Assembly (NCBI GenBank): GCA_019916065.1
Contig: CM034240.1
Coordinates: 16,725,894 to 16,789,893 of the forward strand
Direction of reading: 5' to 3'
DNA from: Vitellaria paradoxa
Lineage: Eukaryota > Streptophyta > Magnoliopsida > Ericales > Sapotaceae
Length of the DNA: 64,000 nucleotides
Shown: positions 34,215-45,739 of the stretch, piece by piece
Numbering within the stretch: the first letter of the stretch is position 1
Layout: the number at the start of each line of letters is the position of its first letter
Position numbers and translations under genes: made by a program
The notes under the pieces: model-generated
Told to the model about the DNA's origin: nothing
Database searches by the model: none
Seen by the model: the letters and a program-made list of their open reading frames with translations, nothing else

Positions 34215-37058
34215 TGTCACGCCCCTAACTTAATTTTTCAGAACGGACGGCATAGGAATATAGGAACTAATTAAATTAGATAAAAACTTATACCAAGGTC
34301 AAGTCATAATATAATAACAATCATTAGACCCACTAAACACATCCTTCATTCCCATATTAAATAAAGAAAAATAACATCAATGACGATAGATCCAATGTCA
34401 CATCCTGGTGACCCAATTCAAGGCTTATATAGCCGAGTAAACATTATCAATAATAGTACAATCTCATATATAGTGAATTTGGGACCCATACCTAGGGCCA
34501 CACAAATAAAGATACAGTCATCTAAATATAAATAAACTCATACTACGTCAATCCATTAGTCTCAACTCAGCTCCGGTTGGCTACTCTCTGGCCTCGCCAG
34601 ATCACCTGTAATATAGATGGGGTGAGCAAACTATCCCAGTAGGTAGGACCGTGCAAGTGTGCACCAATGAAAATATTCAATCATGTACCATAACTCACAA
34701 TAATATCAACCAAACATAATATAACAATGGGTAAATTACACTTAGACCCCTAAACATTAGCGTAATTACACATGAATCCTCTTGACATTTCAAAATTACA
34801 TTAATCTTCCTTATTTTGAATTGTTTATAACAAATACTCCTTTTCGTTATTATGCATTAAAATTTCTATTTAGATGATGAAATCAACCAAAAATTTTTTT
34901 AGTATACCAATTTTACCCTCAACTGTTCTCTCTCTCTCTCTCTATCTCTACCCCTAAAATCTCCACGGTCGTTACGATACGGAAGAAGACCTGCGTCTAG
35001 CTCGGGCTCGTCACCTTCGACTTCGCCTAATATAGAGATATCTATATGTTGGGAGCTAGATCTCTGCATGTTGGGAGCTAGATCTCTGTATGTTTTTGAA
35101 TTTGTGAAATGGGTTTTATGTTATTTTCTCTCTAGTGAAGCTTTGAATCTTTTTTTTTTTGGGTAAGTAATAGTGAAGCTTTGAATCAGATTTGAGTTTT
35201 CAAGTTTTGAAGTTGATTAGGGTTTTATGGGAAGCAATAGATCCGGCATAGGCTGAGTTCGAGGGGGACTCTTCATTGGATCTCAATTTGCAAACCGTAG
35301 ATTAAAAAAAAAAAGAGAGAGAGAGAGAGAACTAGCCTTATAGGTCAATCTAGTGGTTTGATTTCCAAATTGATTTTAGTCCAATGTGAAGACAAATAGC
35401 TTGGTTAATTCATCGAGTGTTCACAGTTGGGTTTGGTTTGCCAACATAGTTGAGAGAGAGAATAAGAAGAACCAAATCAATCGGATCAAAAGAGGGTTTA
35501 TGTTAGTTATTTGAAATCCCAATCTGTGTTTGCTTATCTTAGTTCTGTAATAGACTCAACAGAGAAGGTTTAAGTTGAAGAATCGCACATGGCGGACTGT
35601 TGGTGAACTGGGAACGTGTGACGAACCTGCTGTCATCTTTAGCGGCAGCACCCCTTCTTCTAAGACTCTACAACAAGAAACTAACTTTCCTTTTACTACT
35701 ACTCTTTAGAGTAATTCTTCAAGGTCTCCCTTCTCTATATATAAATATGTATGTATGTATAGTCTATTATTCTTCTTATATATGTGTGTGTGGCCTGTGG
35801 CTTAAATCAACAAGGTAAGGGAGGAGTGGGGGATTTGAAGAAATGTTTAATCATCGTTGGGGGCGATAGCACTGGTTTGAATCGACGAGGGCTGCCAACG
35901 TGGGAACAAAATCTTTTTTTTTTTTTTGGTTTTTCTTACATATATATGAGGATATATTTGTCTTTTCAATAAACTTTTAACGGAGTTAGTGGCAAAGTTA
36001 ATTGAAGGGTCTAAGTGTTACAAACAATTCAAAATAAGGAAAGTTAATGTAATTTTGAAATATTGAGGGGGTCCATGTGTAATTACACTAATGTTTAGGG
36101 GGTCTAAGTGTAATTTACCCTATAACAATACATATGTATTGCAATGCAATGGCCAATGCAATTCACTAATCTCCTTCTATCCCTAACTTTATCCTGGGAT
36201 GAGTGACACTTAGTACTAACCACGAGGTCACCAATTGTACCATTTACACTCACGACAAATGTATAGCTCAATCTATATACCAAATGAGGAACCGTGTTAC
36301 ACCCCTTGGCCCTTCTGCTAAAAAATCGTGTTACACCCCTAGTCAGGTATTTGCTTAGCTTAAGCAGAGTCTGGCTATAGTCTAGAGGAAATCTCATAAC
36401 TATATCTCATAATTAACATCCCAACTCGAAATGACTAAACTTTAGTCATATATATCGATTGGGGATTATCTGGTATTTTTAAAATCTCATTTTATCCTTT
36501 TTCCCAAATTTTGAATCCTATCCATATATATAACATGTGCCTCGACACGTCACAACATAAATAATAGCACTCTTGGCCAATTAATATTCTTAATATAATC
36601 CAGATGATACCATCCCAGCCGTATGCACATGATATATTCAATCATGTAAATAAATATCATCTCAATATAAAAATATATTCTCATTAGGCTTGATGATGAT
36701 TTTGAGTTTATTCTATTATTAGAAATCTATGATAATCTAATTTAGACACAAAAATGTACTTAAAAACTCATTTTTTACACTTTTATAGAGTTCTACCATA
36801 CTATGGTCCAGACTACCTGAGCAGTGGTTGGGACACCCAAGCGGTGGTCCAAACACCCCATCGGACGGTACCACAAAGTCCAAAGTTTAATTTTTGGGTT
36901 CGTTGCCAACGAGACCTAGCCCCAGATCACCCCCAAATCACCAACAATAACTCATGTATAAGCACTCAAACACATAAATCACATGTTTCTTCATCATTTT
37001 AATCAAAGAATAACTTAAATATATGTAAGATATTTACATTTATATGCATATATATAAC

Positions 37059-37097
<39 letters not shown>

Positions 37098-37130
37098 GCA
37101 CGAATCACTTGATAATCAACCAAATCAAAT

Positions 37131-37184
<54 letters not shown>

Positions 37185-37640
37185 CTAAATCACCCTAACG
37201 ACGTCTAGAATACGAATATAAGCCCTACCTACCTCGAATATGAAGAGAAAAGAAGAAAATCAATGAAAACTAGTTGAGCTCCCAACCGTCAAGAGCCTAT
37301 TTCTCCTACCTCGGCCTCAAATACTACCTCAATCTGCTGTTCTTCCGCTCTGGATCATACGTTCTTTCTCTCCTCTCTCTCTTTTCTCTCTCTTCACTTT
37401 CTCTTCTCTTTTCTCCCCTGGCAACTGAGCAAAACCAAAAAAGAAAGAAAAACAAAAAGAAATGAAGAAGAAAGGAAATGTGGGAAAAAGAACTGGGCCT
37501 TTGGCCAGATGTCCAACCAATTACCAATTCGGACCACACTCGACTCAAGAAAAATAAAATAAACTAACTAAATCTCAAAATAATATTTATTAGCCCAAAA
37601 TAACAGATAAATACTAAAAAATAAATACCAAGCATCGTAT
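34215..37640 (-). repeat. Tekay-like 3' LTR (interrupted by a MULE)
   Basis: The outer edge is TGTCACGCCCC at 34215; the inner edge is set near 37640, just after the polypurine-like AAGGGGATGG on the minus strand. Net of the MULE and its duplication, the LTR is about 2.0 kb. It carries two (CA)n(TA)n microsatellites (37050-37097 and 37132-37184) and a CT-rich block (37360-37420). No partner LTR survives. Confidence 0.65.
34729..36120. mobile_element. Mutator-like (MULE) non-autonomous element
   Basis: 1392 bp with terminal inverted repeats of about 105 bp at roughly 90 percent identity by eye, starting GGGTAAATTACACTTAGACC on both strands. A perfect 9-bp target duplication tataacaat flanks it (34720-34728 and 36121-36129), the Mutator signature. 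No MURA-type transposase. The interior is less AT-rich and gene-like (CT tract, GC-rich 34960-35030, GGTAAGT at 35160, duplicated TTGGGAGCTAGATCTCTG at 35049 and 35071). It may hold captured host DNA. Confidence 0.9.
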
Positions 37641-37679
37641 CCATCCCCTTAATAAAAATTTCATCCTCGAAATTTAATA

Positions 37680-38990
37680 ACATACTTCAATCAGAAAATA
37701 GGGATAGGTATTTCAGTCGTATCACCAACCCCACGTTCCCAAGTGGATTCTTCAACTCCACGATGTCACCACAATACACGAACCAAGGGAATGGTCTTGC
37801 TACACAAAACCTATCTACGCCTATCCTCAATCCAAACTAGCAAGTTCTCAAAATTCGCATCCTCCTGAATATCCAATTCTTCCCAATTAATCACATGAGA
37901 AGGATCCAATATGTATTTTCGAAGCACAGATACGTGGAACACATTATGAATCCGAGCCAATTGCGAAAGAAGCGCTAATCTATATGCCACTACCAATTCT
38001 CCTAATAACCTCAAAAGGTCTAATATATCTTGGTACAAGCTTTCCACGTATCTATACCCTGTCTTGGTGAAACTTTCAAAAACACAAAATCACCGACTTG
38101 AAACTCTAACAGCCATCTCTGTTTATCAGCATAACTCTTCTGTCTACTCTGAGTCGTCAAAAGTTTTTGTCAAATCACTTGAATCTTCTCTAATGCTTGT
38201 CTTACCAAATCAGGACCAACCGTCACAAGTTCTCTAACTTTAGCCCAACGTAATGGAGATCTACAAGGCCATCCATACAAAGCTTCATATGAAGCCATGC
38301 CAATACTCGCCTGATAACTGTTGTTATACACAAATTCAATCAATGGCAAATGGATCTCCCAATTTCCTCCAAAAGTCAACACACAGGACCTGAGTATATC
38401 CTCTAAAATCTGAATAGTATGCTCTGATTGCCGGTTTGTCTGTGGATGAAAAGCTGTACTAAAACATAATTGAGTTCCCAGTGCTTCTTGTAAACTCTGC
38501 CAAAACTATGCTATAAACAGTGGGTTCTCAATCTGATACAACCGACAAAGGTATACCATATAACCGAATAATCTCATGAATGCAGAGCTAACACCACTTC
38601 TCCAAAGAATCTTTATTCCAAACAGGTAGAAAATGAGCCAATTTAGTCAATCGATCGACAATCACCCAACTGGCGTTATGCCTCTTACGAGTCCTCGGCA
38701 AACTCGTCACAAAATCCATAGTTACATGATCTCACTTCTATTGTGCCACTGGCAATGGTTGTAATAAACCAGTTGGTCTTTGGTGTTCGACCTTCATCTG
38801 TTGACAGGTTAGGTAACGAGACGTAAATTCCGTCACATTGCACTTTATACCGCTCCACCAATACTGACATCTCAAGTCTTTATACATTTTAGTTCTTTTA
38901 GGATGTACTACAAACCTCAAGTGATGAAATTTACTTTGGTATTGGTGATGGCATCCAAGAAATTGGCACATTACTTTCATGCTCATACCA
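37680..38990 (-). pseudogene. Tekay-like pol C-terminus: integrase and chromodomain tail, broken
   Basis: On the minus strand the order is the zinc-binding region (KMYKDLRCQYWWSGIKCNV, then FTSRYLTCQQMKVEHQRP, about 38790-38920), the core with HLPLIEFVYNNSYQASIGM and YEALYGWPCRSPLRW (38382-38170), and the C-terminal module GELVVAYRLALLSQLARIHN with VFHVSVLRKYILDPSHVI (38047-37811). A chromodomain-like tail follows (VLWRHRGVEESTWE, about 37740). Integrase inserts the element's cDNA, and the chromodomain would steer it to marked chromatin. Frames are broken in several places. RT and RNase H are absent. Confidence 0.75.
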
Positions 38991-38999
38991 TTTAGGTAA

Positions 39000-39765
39000 T
39001 CATTGATTAGTCAATTGGCTAGCTTTTGAAGAAAGCAAACATTACTAGAAGAATGGCAAAGTGGTCGGTGGTCCTGAGAGTGTTTGACATTAGATTCGTG
39101 CCAAGAACTGCAATAACGGGCCAAGTGTTGGCATATGTAATGGTTGAATTCACTCCTCCAATCCCTGAGCAAGTGCAAAAAGTGTGGCAATTGGAGATTA
39201 ATTCAGAATTAGAAATAGCCATGCAGGCATGACAAATTGAAGTGGATAGATCTTCATCCAGAAAGGGAGCTAGGTGGGTATAGTGCTGACAATTCCTAAA
39301 GGCGGGACAATTGAGTATGCCGTCAAATTAGGATTTGAAGCAACCAACAATGAAACTGAGTATGAGGCTCTTTTGGCTAGACTTGATATTACTTAGCGTC
39401 TTTTTGCTTAGAATGTAATGATCAAAACAAATTCTCAATTGGTGGCAAACCAATTAAAGGGAGAATATGCAGCAATGAGTGAAAAGATGGGAGAATACTT
39501 GGATCTTTCCAGTAGCAAATTAGAGGGATTCAATGTCGTTGGAATTGAGCTAGTAGGAAGGGATCAAAGCACTCATGCTGATGCTTTGGCAATTTTAGCT
39601 GCATACCCAAGGACCAAGTTGACTAATACTGTTTTTCTTGAAGTATTGAATCGGCCAAGTGTGTCCAAACTCAAAAAGGTGTGTTGTATTATTTTAGGTT
39701 TGTCTTGGATGGACCCAATTGTTTCTTATTTGAATGATGGAGTCCTTCCTGAGGACAAGGTATAA
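39000..39765 (+). pseudogene. Tat element RNase H end and archaeal-type RNase H, broken
   Basis: After the junction the Tat frame resumes with KANITRRMAKWSVVLRVFDI and TAITGQVLAYVMVEF, the usual link between the two RNase H domains. The second, archaeal-like RNase H gives [20 protein letters not shown] (about 39306-39365) and then NSQLVANQLKGEYAAMSEKM (39427 on) and HADALAILAAY. The Asp expected before SQLV is Asn here. This second RNase H is diagnostic of the Tat lineage. Confidence 0.75.
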
Positions 39766-39779
39766 GCAAGGAAGCTAGA

Positions 39780-40900
39780 ATGAAAGCAATGAGGTTTTGG
39801 CTATCCCCTGATAATAAGCTATATAGAAGGTCTTTCACCGGTCCCTATCTTCTCTTTGTTCAGCCTGATAAAGTTCAGAATTTTTTTTTTATGAAATACA
39901 TGAAGGGGTTTGTGGTGCACATACTGGGGACAAGTCTCTGGCACACGAGGCAATCACTCAAGATATTTGTGGCCGAAAATAGGAAAAGATGTTCAAGCCT
40001 ATGTTCAAAAATACAAGAAGTCTCAAAAGTTTTCCTCAATCCCACATCAGCCTGCTCAAGAGCTTAGTCCTCTTACAAGTCCGTAGCAATTTTTCCAATG
40101 GGGTCTTGATATAGTGGGACCATTATCCACTGCCACTAGGAATAGAAAATGGTTAGCGATCGACACAGACTATTTTACTAAATGGGTTGAAGTAGAACTC
40201 TTAACTTATATCAAGGATGCCAACTCAATTTGGTTTGTTTGGAAGAACATCATTATTAGGTATAGCATTCTCAAAACACTTATCTCTGATAATGGGACAC
40301 AATTTGATAGTTTTCCATTTAAGGAATATTATTTAAGGTATGGGATTAAGAATATTTACTCATCACCTCCCTACCCTCAGAGTAATGGGTAGGCTAAAGC
40401 ATCCAATAAGGTTATTCTTAGTGGTATTAAGAAATTTGGAAGTAGCCAAGGGCAAATGGATTGAGGAACTCCCAACAATGATTTAGACATACAGAATGAC
40501 CCTGAGGAGATCAACTGATGAATCCCCACTCTCTCTTATTTATGGGATAGAAGTAGTCATTCCATTGGAGGTCAGCATGCCAACTATTCGTATAATAGCT
40601 CTTGATTAGAGGAAAAATGATAAAGTTATAGGTGTCAGCCTAGACTTGCTTGTTGAGAAAAGGGAATCAACTGCAATAAGTGGCATCTTATCAGTAAGAG
40701 ATGAAGAAAAAGTTCAACAAGAATGTTAATCCTCAAGAATTCAAGTTAACGATTTTATTCTCAGAAAGCTGATGGAAGCAAGAAGAGACCCAACAAAGGA
40801 AAAGCTCGGTGCCAATTGGGAAGGTCCATTCCAAGTTACTAAAGTACTCAGCAATAAAGTTATCACTTGATAGACTTGGAAGGGAAATCTATAAAGAGAC
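39780..40900 (+). pseudogene. Tat element integrase, broken
   Basis: The N-terminal part begins MKAMRFWLSPDNKLYRRSF; the zinc-binding HHCC part is frame-shifted. The core reads GPLSTATRNRKWLAIDTDYF and TKWVEVELLTYIKDANSIW, then TLISDNGTQFD (40278-40310) and SSPPYPQSNG followed by a stop. The catalytic Glu position, normally in an EA(V/A)NK context after PQSNG, reads KASNK here. A C-terminal part with many stops runs to about 40900. Confidence 0.75.
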
Positions 40901-41039
40901 TATAGATTGTAATTCACTTGAAGCTATTTTATATGTAAGAATTTAACAAAATTTTATTGTTGATGAAAGAGCAATACAAATGTAAGCTATTTTATATGTA
41001 AGAGCAATACAAATGAGTAATTTTAGAGACATGCACAAA

Positions 41040-41440
41040 ATTAAAGGAATGTCCATCTAGGTTTCCCAATTATGACAATCGAAAAGGAATAGTCCTATTG
41101 ATTTATCCTAGTGGTTGACTCAAAAAAGAATAGTCCCACTTATTCATCCCAGTGGACTTGAAAAAGAATAGCTCCACTAGTTAATCTTAATGGCAAACTC
41201 AAAAAAGAATAGCCTCACTGGTTTTATCCCAGTGGTTGACTTAGAAAAAAAATAGTCCAACTGGTTTATCCCAGTGAACTCAAAGAAGAATAGTCCTATT
41301 GGTTCATCCCAGTGGACTCGAAAAAGAATAGTTTCACTGGTATGTCCCAATAATTGACTCATAATAGGTTAGCCCTATTGGTTAACCCTAAAGGTTGATC
41401 TGAAAAAGAGTAGTCAAGTTGATTTATCCCAATTGTTGAA
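41040..41440 (+). repeat. tandem repeats with palindromic units in the Tat 3' region
   Basis: About eight degenerate units of 40-50 bp share AAGAATAGTCCCACTGGTTT followed by ATCCCAGTGG and TTGACTCAAAA. Each unit contains an inverted pair (CCACTGG and CCAGTGG). The array sits between integrase and the antisense gene. Such arrays in the 3' part of Tat elements are known as possible sources of satellite DNA. Confidence 0.8.
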
Positions 41441-42135
41441 TCAAACAATGGCGTTTCATTTAGTTGATTATAAACAATAACTTAAAATTTTGAACTTGAT
41501 CTATTTACAAAACAGGATTTCTTTTTGAAATTGGGCTATATTTAGTATCTAATTGGAAAAGTTAAATAATGTCCTGGCCTCATTTTAGGGGACAAATCAT
41601 GTAGGGGCAGTAATTGTTAATGTAAATTTAGGAAGATAATTTAGGCTCTGACCACATTAAATGTGGTTGGCAACACACCAAAGACTATCTTACTTTGGTT
41701 GAAGATAAGTTAACTTTTCATCAAATTGTTATAAGTCTATATACTTGATCATTTTGCCATATTTATCTCATATGTGTGAATACTGTATATATGTTGTACA
41801 TTTATTACTCTATAAGTTGTGTTGCTTGCAAGTTATCTTATCCCGAAATTAGTCTACTCGGGTAAAACTTAAAAAGCAGTTTAATTCAAAGTTTGATTAC
41901 TTGCGATTCCTATGACGAGATTTTTAAGCATTACATTTTACTTCTAAAGATGAAATGAAGTAATTGTTTTTAGTTTGAAAAAAGCAACTAAAAATTAGTA
42001 ACACAACAATCTCGAAAAAAATAAGAGTCTCTAAACTTTACTTCTATCAAGTGCAAAAAAAGTCTGGCATTATAATTGTAATGTGTAACAGGGAAAAAAA
42101 GTGAACAAAATATAAAAAAAAAGGGGGCATAAGCC
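41441..42135 (+). other. non-coding spacer of the Tat element
   Basis: About 700 bp without coding signal, between the tandem array and the 3' end of the antisense gene. AT-rich with short A runs (42053-42060, 42114-42121). Confidence 0.5.
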
Positions 42136-43897
42136 TCAGTCTTTAGCATCCTCACTCTGGGCATCTTTGACTATTTCTGCAGTGATAGTCTTTGCCACTT
42201 TAGCGATTGACTCAATTGGGCTCTCAACAGATGCTTTTCTGGGAGGGTCTTCTGGGTTGGAAGTGGAGGTTATCTAGAAATTAGTAACTTTGACCCTACT
42301 TTGGACCTCCACTTCACCTTCTTCAAGATCTTCACCTCCCAGTGTGTCAAATGTTGGAGTTTGAGGGGGCTGGTCAAACCTGAATAGGGGCATTTCATTT
42401 GGATATGGCCATGGCACATCTCTGTAGGTATCCATGTTTGGAGCAATGGACACCTTTCTCATGGCCATTTCCCAGACATCCAGAAAACACTCATTTTGAA
42501 CTTTCGTCATTTGTTGGACAAAGTCTTAGTATTGAATCTTGAGCTCTTCGATAGCCTTTTCTTTAAAAGATTTGAGCGCTAGATCTTTTTTGTTGTAAGG
42601 CCTCGTTTTTGCCCTTAAGCTCAATCTTCAGTTTGACATTCGCCTCCTTGAGGTTGAATTGCTCCAACCTAAACTTTGTGAGCTCCTCGGCTGTCCTTTC
42701 TTGCTCGATCTTCACTAGAGACAGTTCAGCCTTTGTCCCTGGAAGCAATCATCCCTTTTCCAACAGCTCTTTATCTTCCGAGGACAAAGTTTCTTAACCA
42801 TGAATTTCCTCTCACTAGCCTCAGCTCTCTTGTAATAACCTGAATTTTTTTTCCTTAATTAAATTATTTAAGTGTGGTAGTGATATTTATTATAGTAAAA
42901 ATCTAGAAAATTGAGCATTTGAAAATTTTTTGGAATGATAAAAATTAGTTGAAAAAATTTTCGGATTAAATTTCACCCTATGTGGGAGTTTAATGTAGAA
43001 TTTCTAAAATTTTTATCCAAACACTTCTTAGCCCAATTACTTATTTGGTTCAAACCAATACCATTAACCAATGGGTCAACCCTTTTCTTTGACTCACCTC
43101 AACTCATTTCAACTCACTTTATCACTCAATGAATTGACTCATGAATAGTTACTCTAAATGATTTCCCGACAACTTCATTTTCATCTTCCATACACTCTCA
43201 CCATCTTTCAAAATTATTTGACTAATTGGACAAAGAGAAGACCCATATTGATGACCTTAAAGCATCTTTTTCAAATTATTTAGCAAACAAGATGTAAAGT
43301 ATTTTGTTTGAAAGCTAGCATGATTTAAAGTATTTTGTTAATTTGTCAAAAAGCTAGCATGATTCCCGGATCATGCCACCTCCATACATCTTTCCCAATG
43401 CTTTTCTTAAATGATATGGTTAGATAGTCAAAAAGTAAGCATGATTCTTGGATCATGCTACCAATTGTATAGGCATGATCTTACCTTAGTTGATTTTTCT
43501 CCACTAATAATTTTCTCTACACTCCCTATAAATTGTGTGTCTTCAAAGAGAAGAAAATAAGAGAGAAATAATAATAAATTATTAATTAGTGAGGCTGAAG
43601 ATTTGGTGTTGCTTGGAGGAAGAAGAAAGGCTTGGAATTTTTCAATTTGGGTGGTGTTCAAAGCTAACTCATTTTTCCTTCTCAGACTTGGTCATTAATA
43701 TCTTCATTGAGGTAGGATGATGAACCTCCTAAAATATATTTGATGCATTTTCTGGTTTGAAGTGTGAAACTTGATTGTGATAAAAATAAATACCCGTATA
43801 TTGGGGGTAGGGAAGCCAAAATTTTGACTGATGTAACTCAGTATGCTGACATCTCTCTATTTGTAACTTCTTATGTGCTTCTGATCTCTAAAACGGT

Positions 43898-44013
43898 GGA
43901 ATTAGGCTTCGGCTAAAACATGAAAGTTGTAGCCCTTTCAGTTTTCTTTTCAACCCAAAAAGAATTGCATCAATCCGATTTGTGAGTCAAACGTTATGCC
44001 CAAAATACTGAGC
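43898..44013 (+). repeat. shared 'GAAAGTTGTAGCC' block in the solo LTR
   Basis: It contains GGCTTCGGCTAAAACATG, AAAGTTGTAGCC, CAACCCAAAAAGAAT and CAAAATACTGA. The same order is found at 51265-51375 and 57497-57607 in a different LTR family. A second partial copy (CATGAAAGTTGTAGGTCTTG) is at 44098-44117. Confidence 0.7.
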
Positions 44014-44833
44014 ACGTGTAAAACTGTATTTTCTGAACAAACTGAACTCAAAGCTGTTTTTGTACCTTTAGACCTTTGAATTTTGAAAAGTGTAAAACAT
44101 GAAAGTTGTAGGTCTTGAATTCTAGTTTCTACAGATATAAAGTTTATAGATATTGGAGTCCTGCTCTATTTTATATGAATTTTCTTTCAAGCTGCTATTC
44201 TGCTTAACTTTAATTGATGCTTGTTTGGATTTGTTTAGAATATTATGTTTAAAGATTTATTTAAATTTCTAATTTCCTTCTATTAGTTATTGTCATGTTA
44301 ATAATTTCTATTGATATGAAATTATTTTAAACTAGATATTATGTATTATTTGACACTCTAATATTGATGATAATTGACTTAGATAATCAGTTTCATCATG
44401 GATAGTTAGATGACTTATTCAAACTAAAATGCTAGTATTTGATAAAATGCCCAAAAGAAACAATGGACTTGTTCTTTTCTCATTTGGTCTTTCTTAAATG
44501 AATTTGATTTATTTTTAGGCATTGTTTTGTCAACCTAGCAAGTTATATAACTATATTTTTATGATTAAGTGAATTTAATGAAACTCATTTAATACCTTCC
44601 TAAACATTGGAATAATTCTGTGGATATTTGTGGATATCTTGAAACCAAAAACCTATGATAAGGGTTTGGTTATAAATAAGATGATGATTGGAAATTTATT
44701 TAGATTATTTTGAATAAAATAAAACTTATCAATTTTGCTAAAAATTAAATATAAGTTAAAGAGCTATTTATTTTCTTTATATTCCATAAAATAATAAAAT
44801 AAAAGGTAAAAGAAGCAAAAACCGAGATTTGCA

Positions 44834-44903
44834 GCCAATGAGGTTCGAACTTGCAACTTTAAATCGCAATTAGGGTCGCCCACCCACTAAGCTACCAACC
44901 TTG
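44834..44903 (-). repeat. tRNA-like segment in the solo LTR, copy 2
   Basis: This is the partner of 381-450, with the same A-box-like and B-box-like motifs on the minus strand and a few substitutions. Confidence 0.45.
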
Positions 44904-45663
44904 GCCTAATTAATATACCATTAGAAATAATTTTATTCTTATCAAATTTGGTACGGTAAACTTGTCAAAACAATTAACTAAAATACTAATTCGTATTCTA
45001 AATTTTTTTTTACTTGCTACTTGTTAATTTACATATAGTACCTACCTTTGTGATAATGATATTGATGGCTATGTTAAATCTTTGATTTATTGAGAATTTC
45101 TATTAAATTATGGATTTAGATAAAGTGCTTAAAAAAAATATACTGCTTGTGACTGAATAATCCCACTTTTGATTCATCACCCGGGAACATTGCCGGTTGT
45201 TATTAAAAATGTCTGATTTCCATACAAGGTACCTTTGGAATGTAAAAAGGTGAGAAAAAATTAAGGCACTCAGTGTTAAAGTTATTTTTGGCAATGGGGT
45301 GATGGGTGGGTAGAAATGGCCTTTTAGATGAAGATGGGAACATGCATTTTATTTGGGAGATGCTCCCTTCTGACCTGGCCAGTCAGGTAGCCGGTCACGA
45401 CGGCTAGGTTTTTGGTAGGTGACACCGTTGGTATGCATTGGATGCTAAGCCCATAAAGTCACTGGTTCCCAAGGTTGGGGGTAGAGGAGGATAGGAGTAT
45501 GATTATCTTAGGAGGATTTAGATTAAACTCCTTTACAAAATTTTACTGTGACTAGCAACCTCTCTTGTTATATATGAATGATGTGTTGGAATTATTTAAT
45601 TATATTTAATTCCTCTCGATTAATATTTTATAAATATATATATATATATATATATGTATGAAA

Positions 45664-45739
45664 CCTATATCGCTACGGGGTTTGATCCCGAGACCTTAAA
45701 GATCTAAATCTGAGATCCCTACCACTGCGACACAGACTT
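45664..45739 (-). repeat. second tRNA-like segment in the solo LTR, copy 2
   Basis: This is the partner of 1203-1278. The paired arms GATCT/AGATC and the B-box-like GGGATCAAACCCC are conserved. Confidence 0.45.

Larger units (their letters stand above)
34215..38995 (-). mobile_element. nested Tekay/Del-like chromovirus, 5' half deleted
   Basis: It starts with TGTCACGCCCC (the reverse of a 3' LTR end GGGGCGTGACA) next to aaagt, the presumed TSD. The order from left to right is 3' LTR (to about 37640, with a MULE inside), chromodomain-like tail, integrase, zinc-binding region. The element then stops near 38995 and Tat sequence resumes. Its own reverse transcriptase, gag, 5' LTR and second TSD are missing, as is the Tat element's reverse transcriptase. 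Confidence 0.75.

Noticed and set aside
35600..35972. Two short plus-strand frames inside the MULE
   Set aside because: They overlap each other, match no known protein and are near chance length. The captured-DNA idea is kept only as a finding.
41040..41440. CRISPR-like array
   Set aside because: The units are degenerate tandem repeats without unique spacers, inside a plant retrotransposon.
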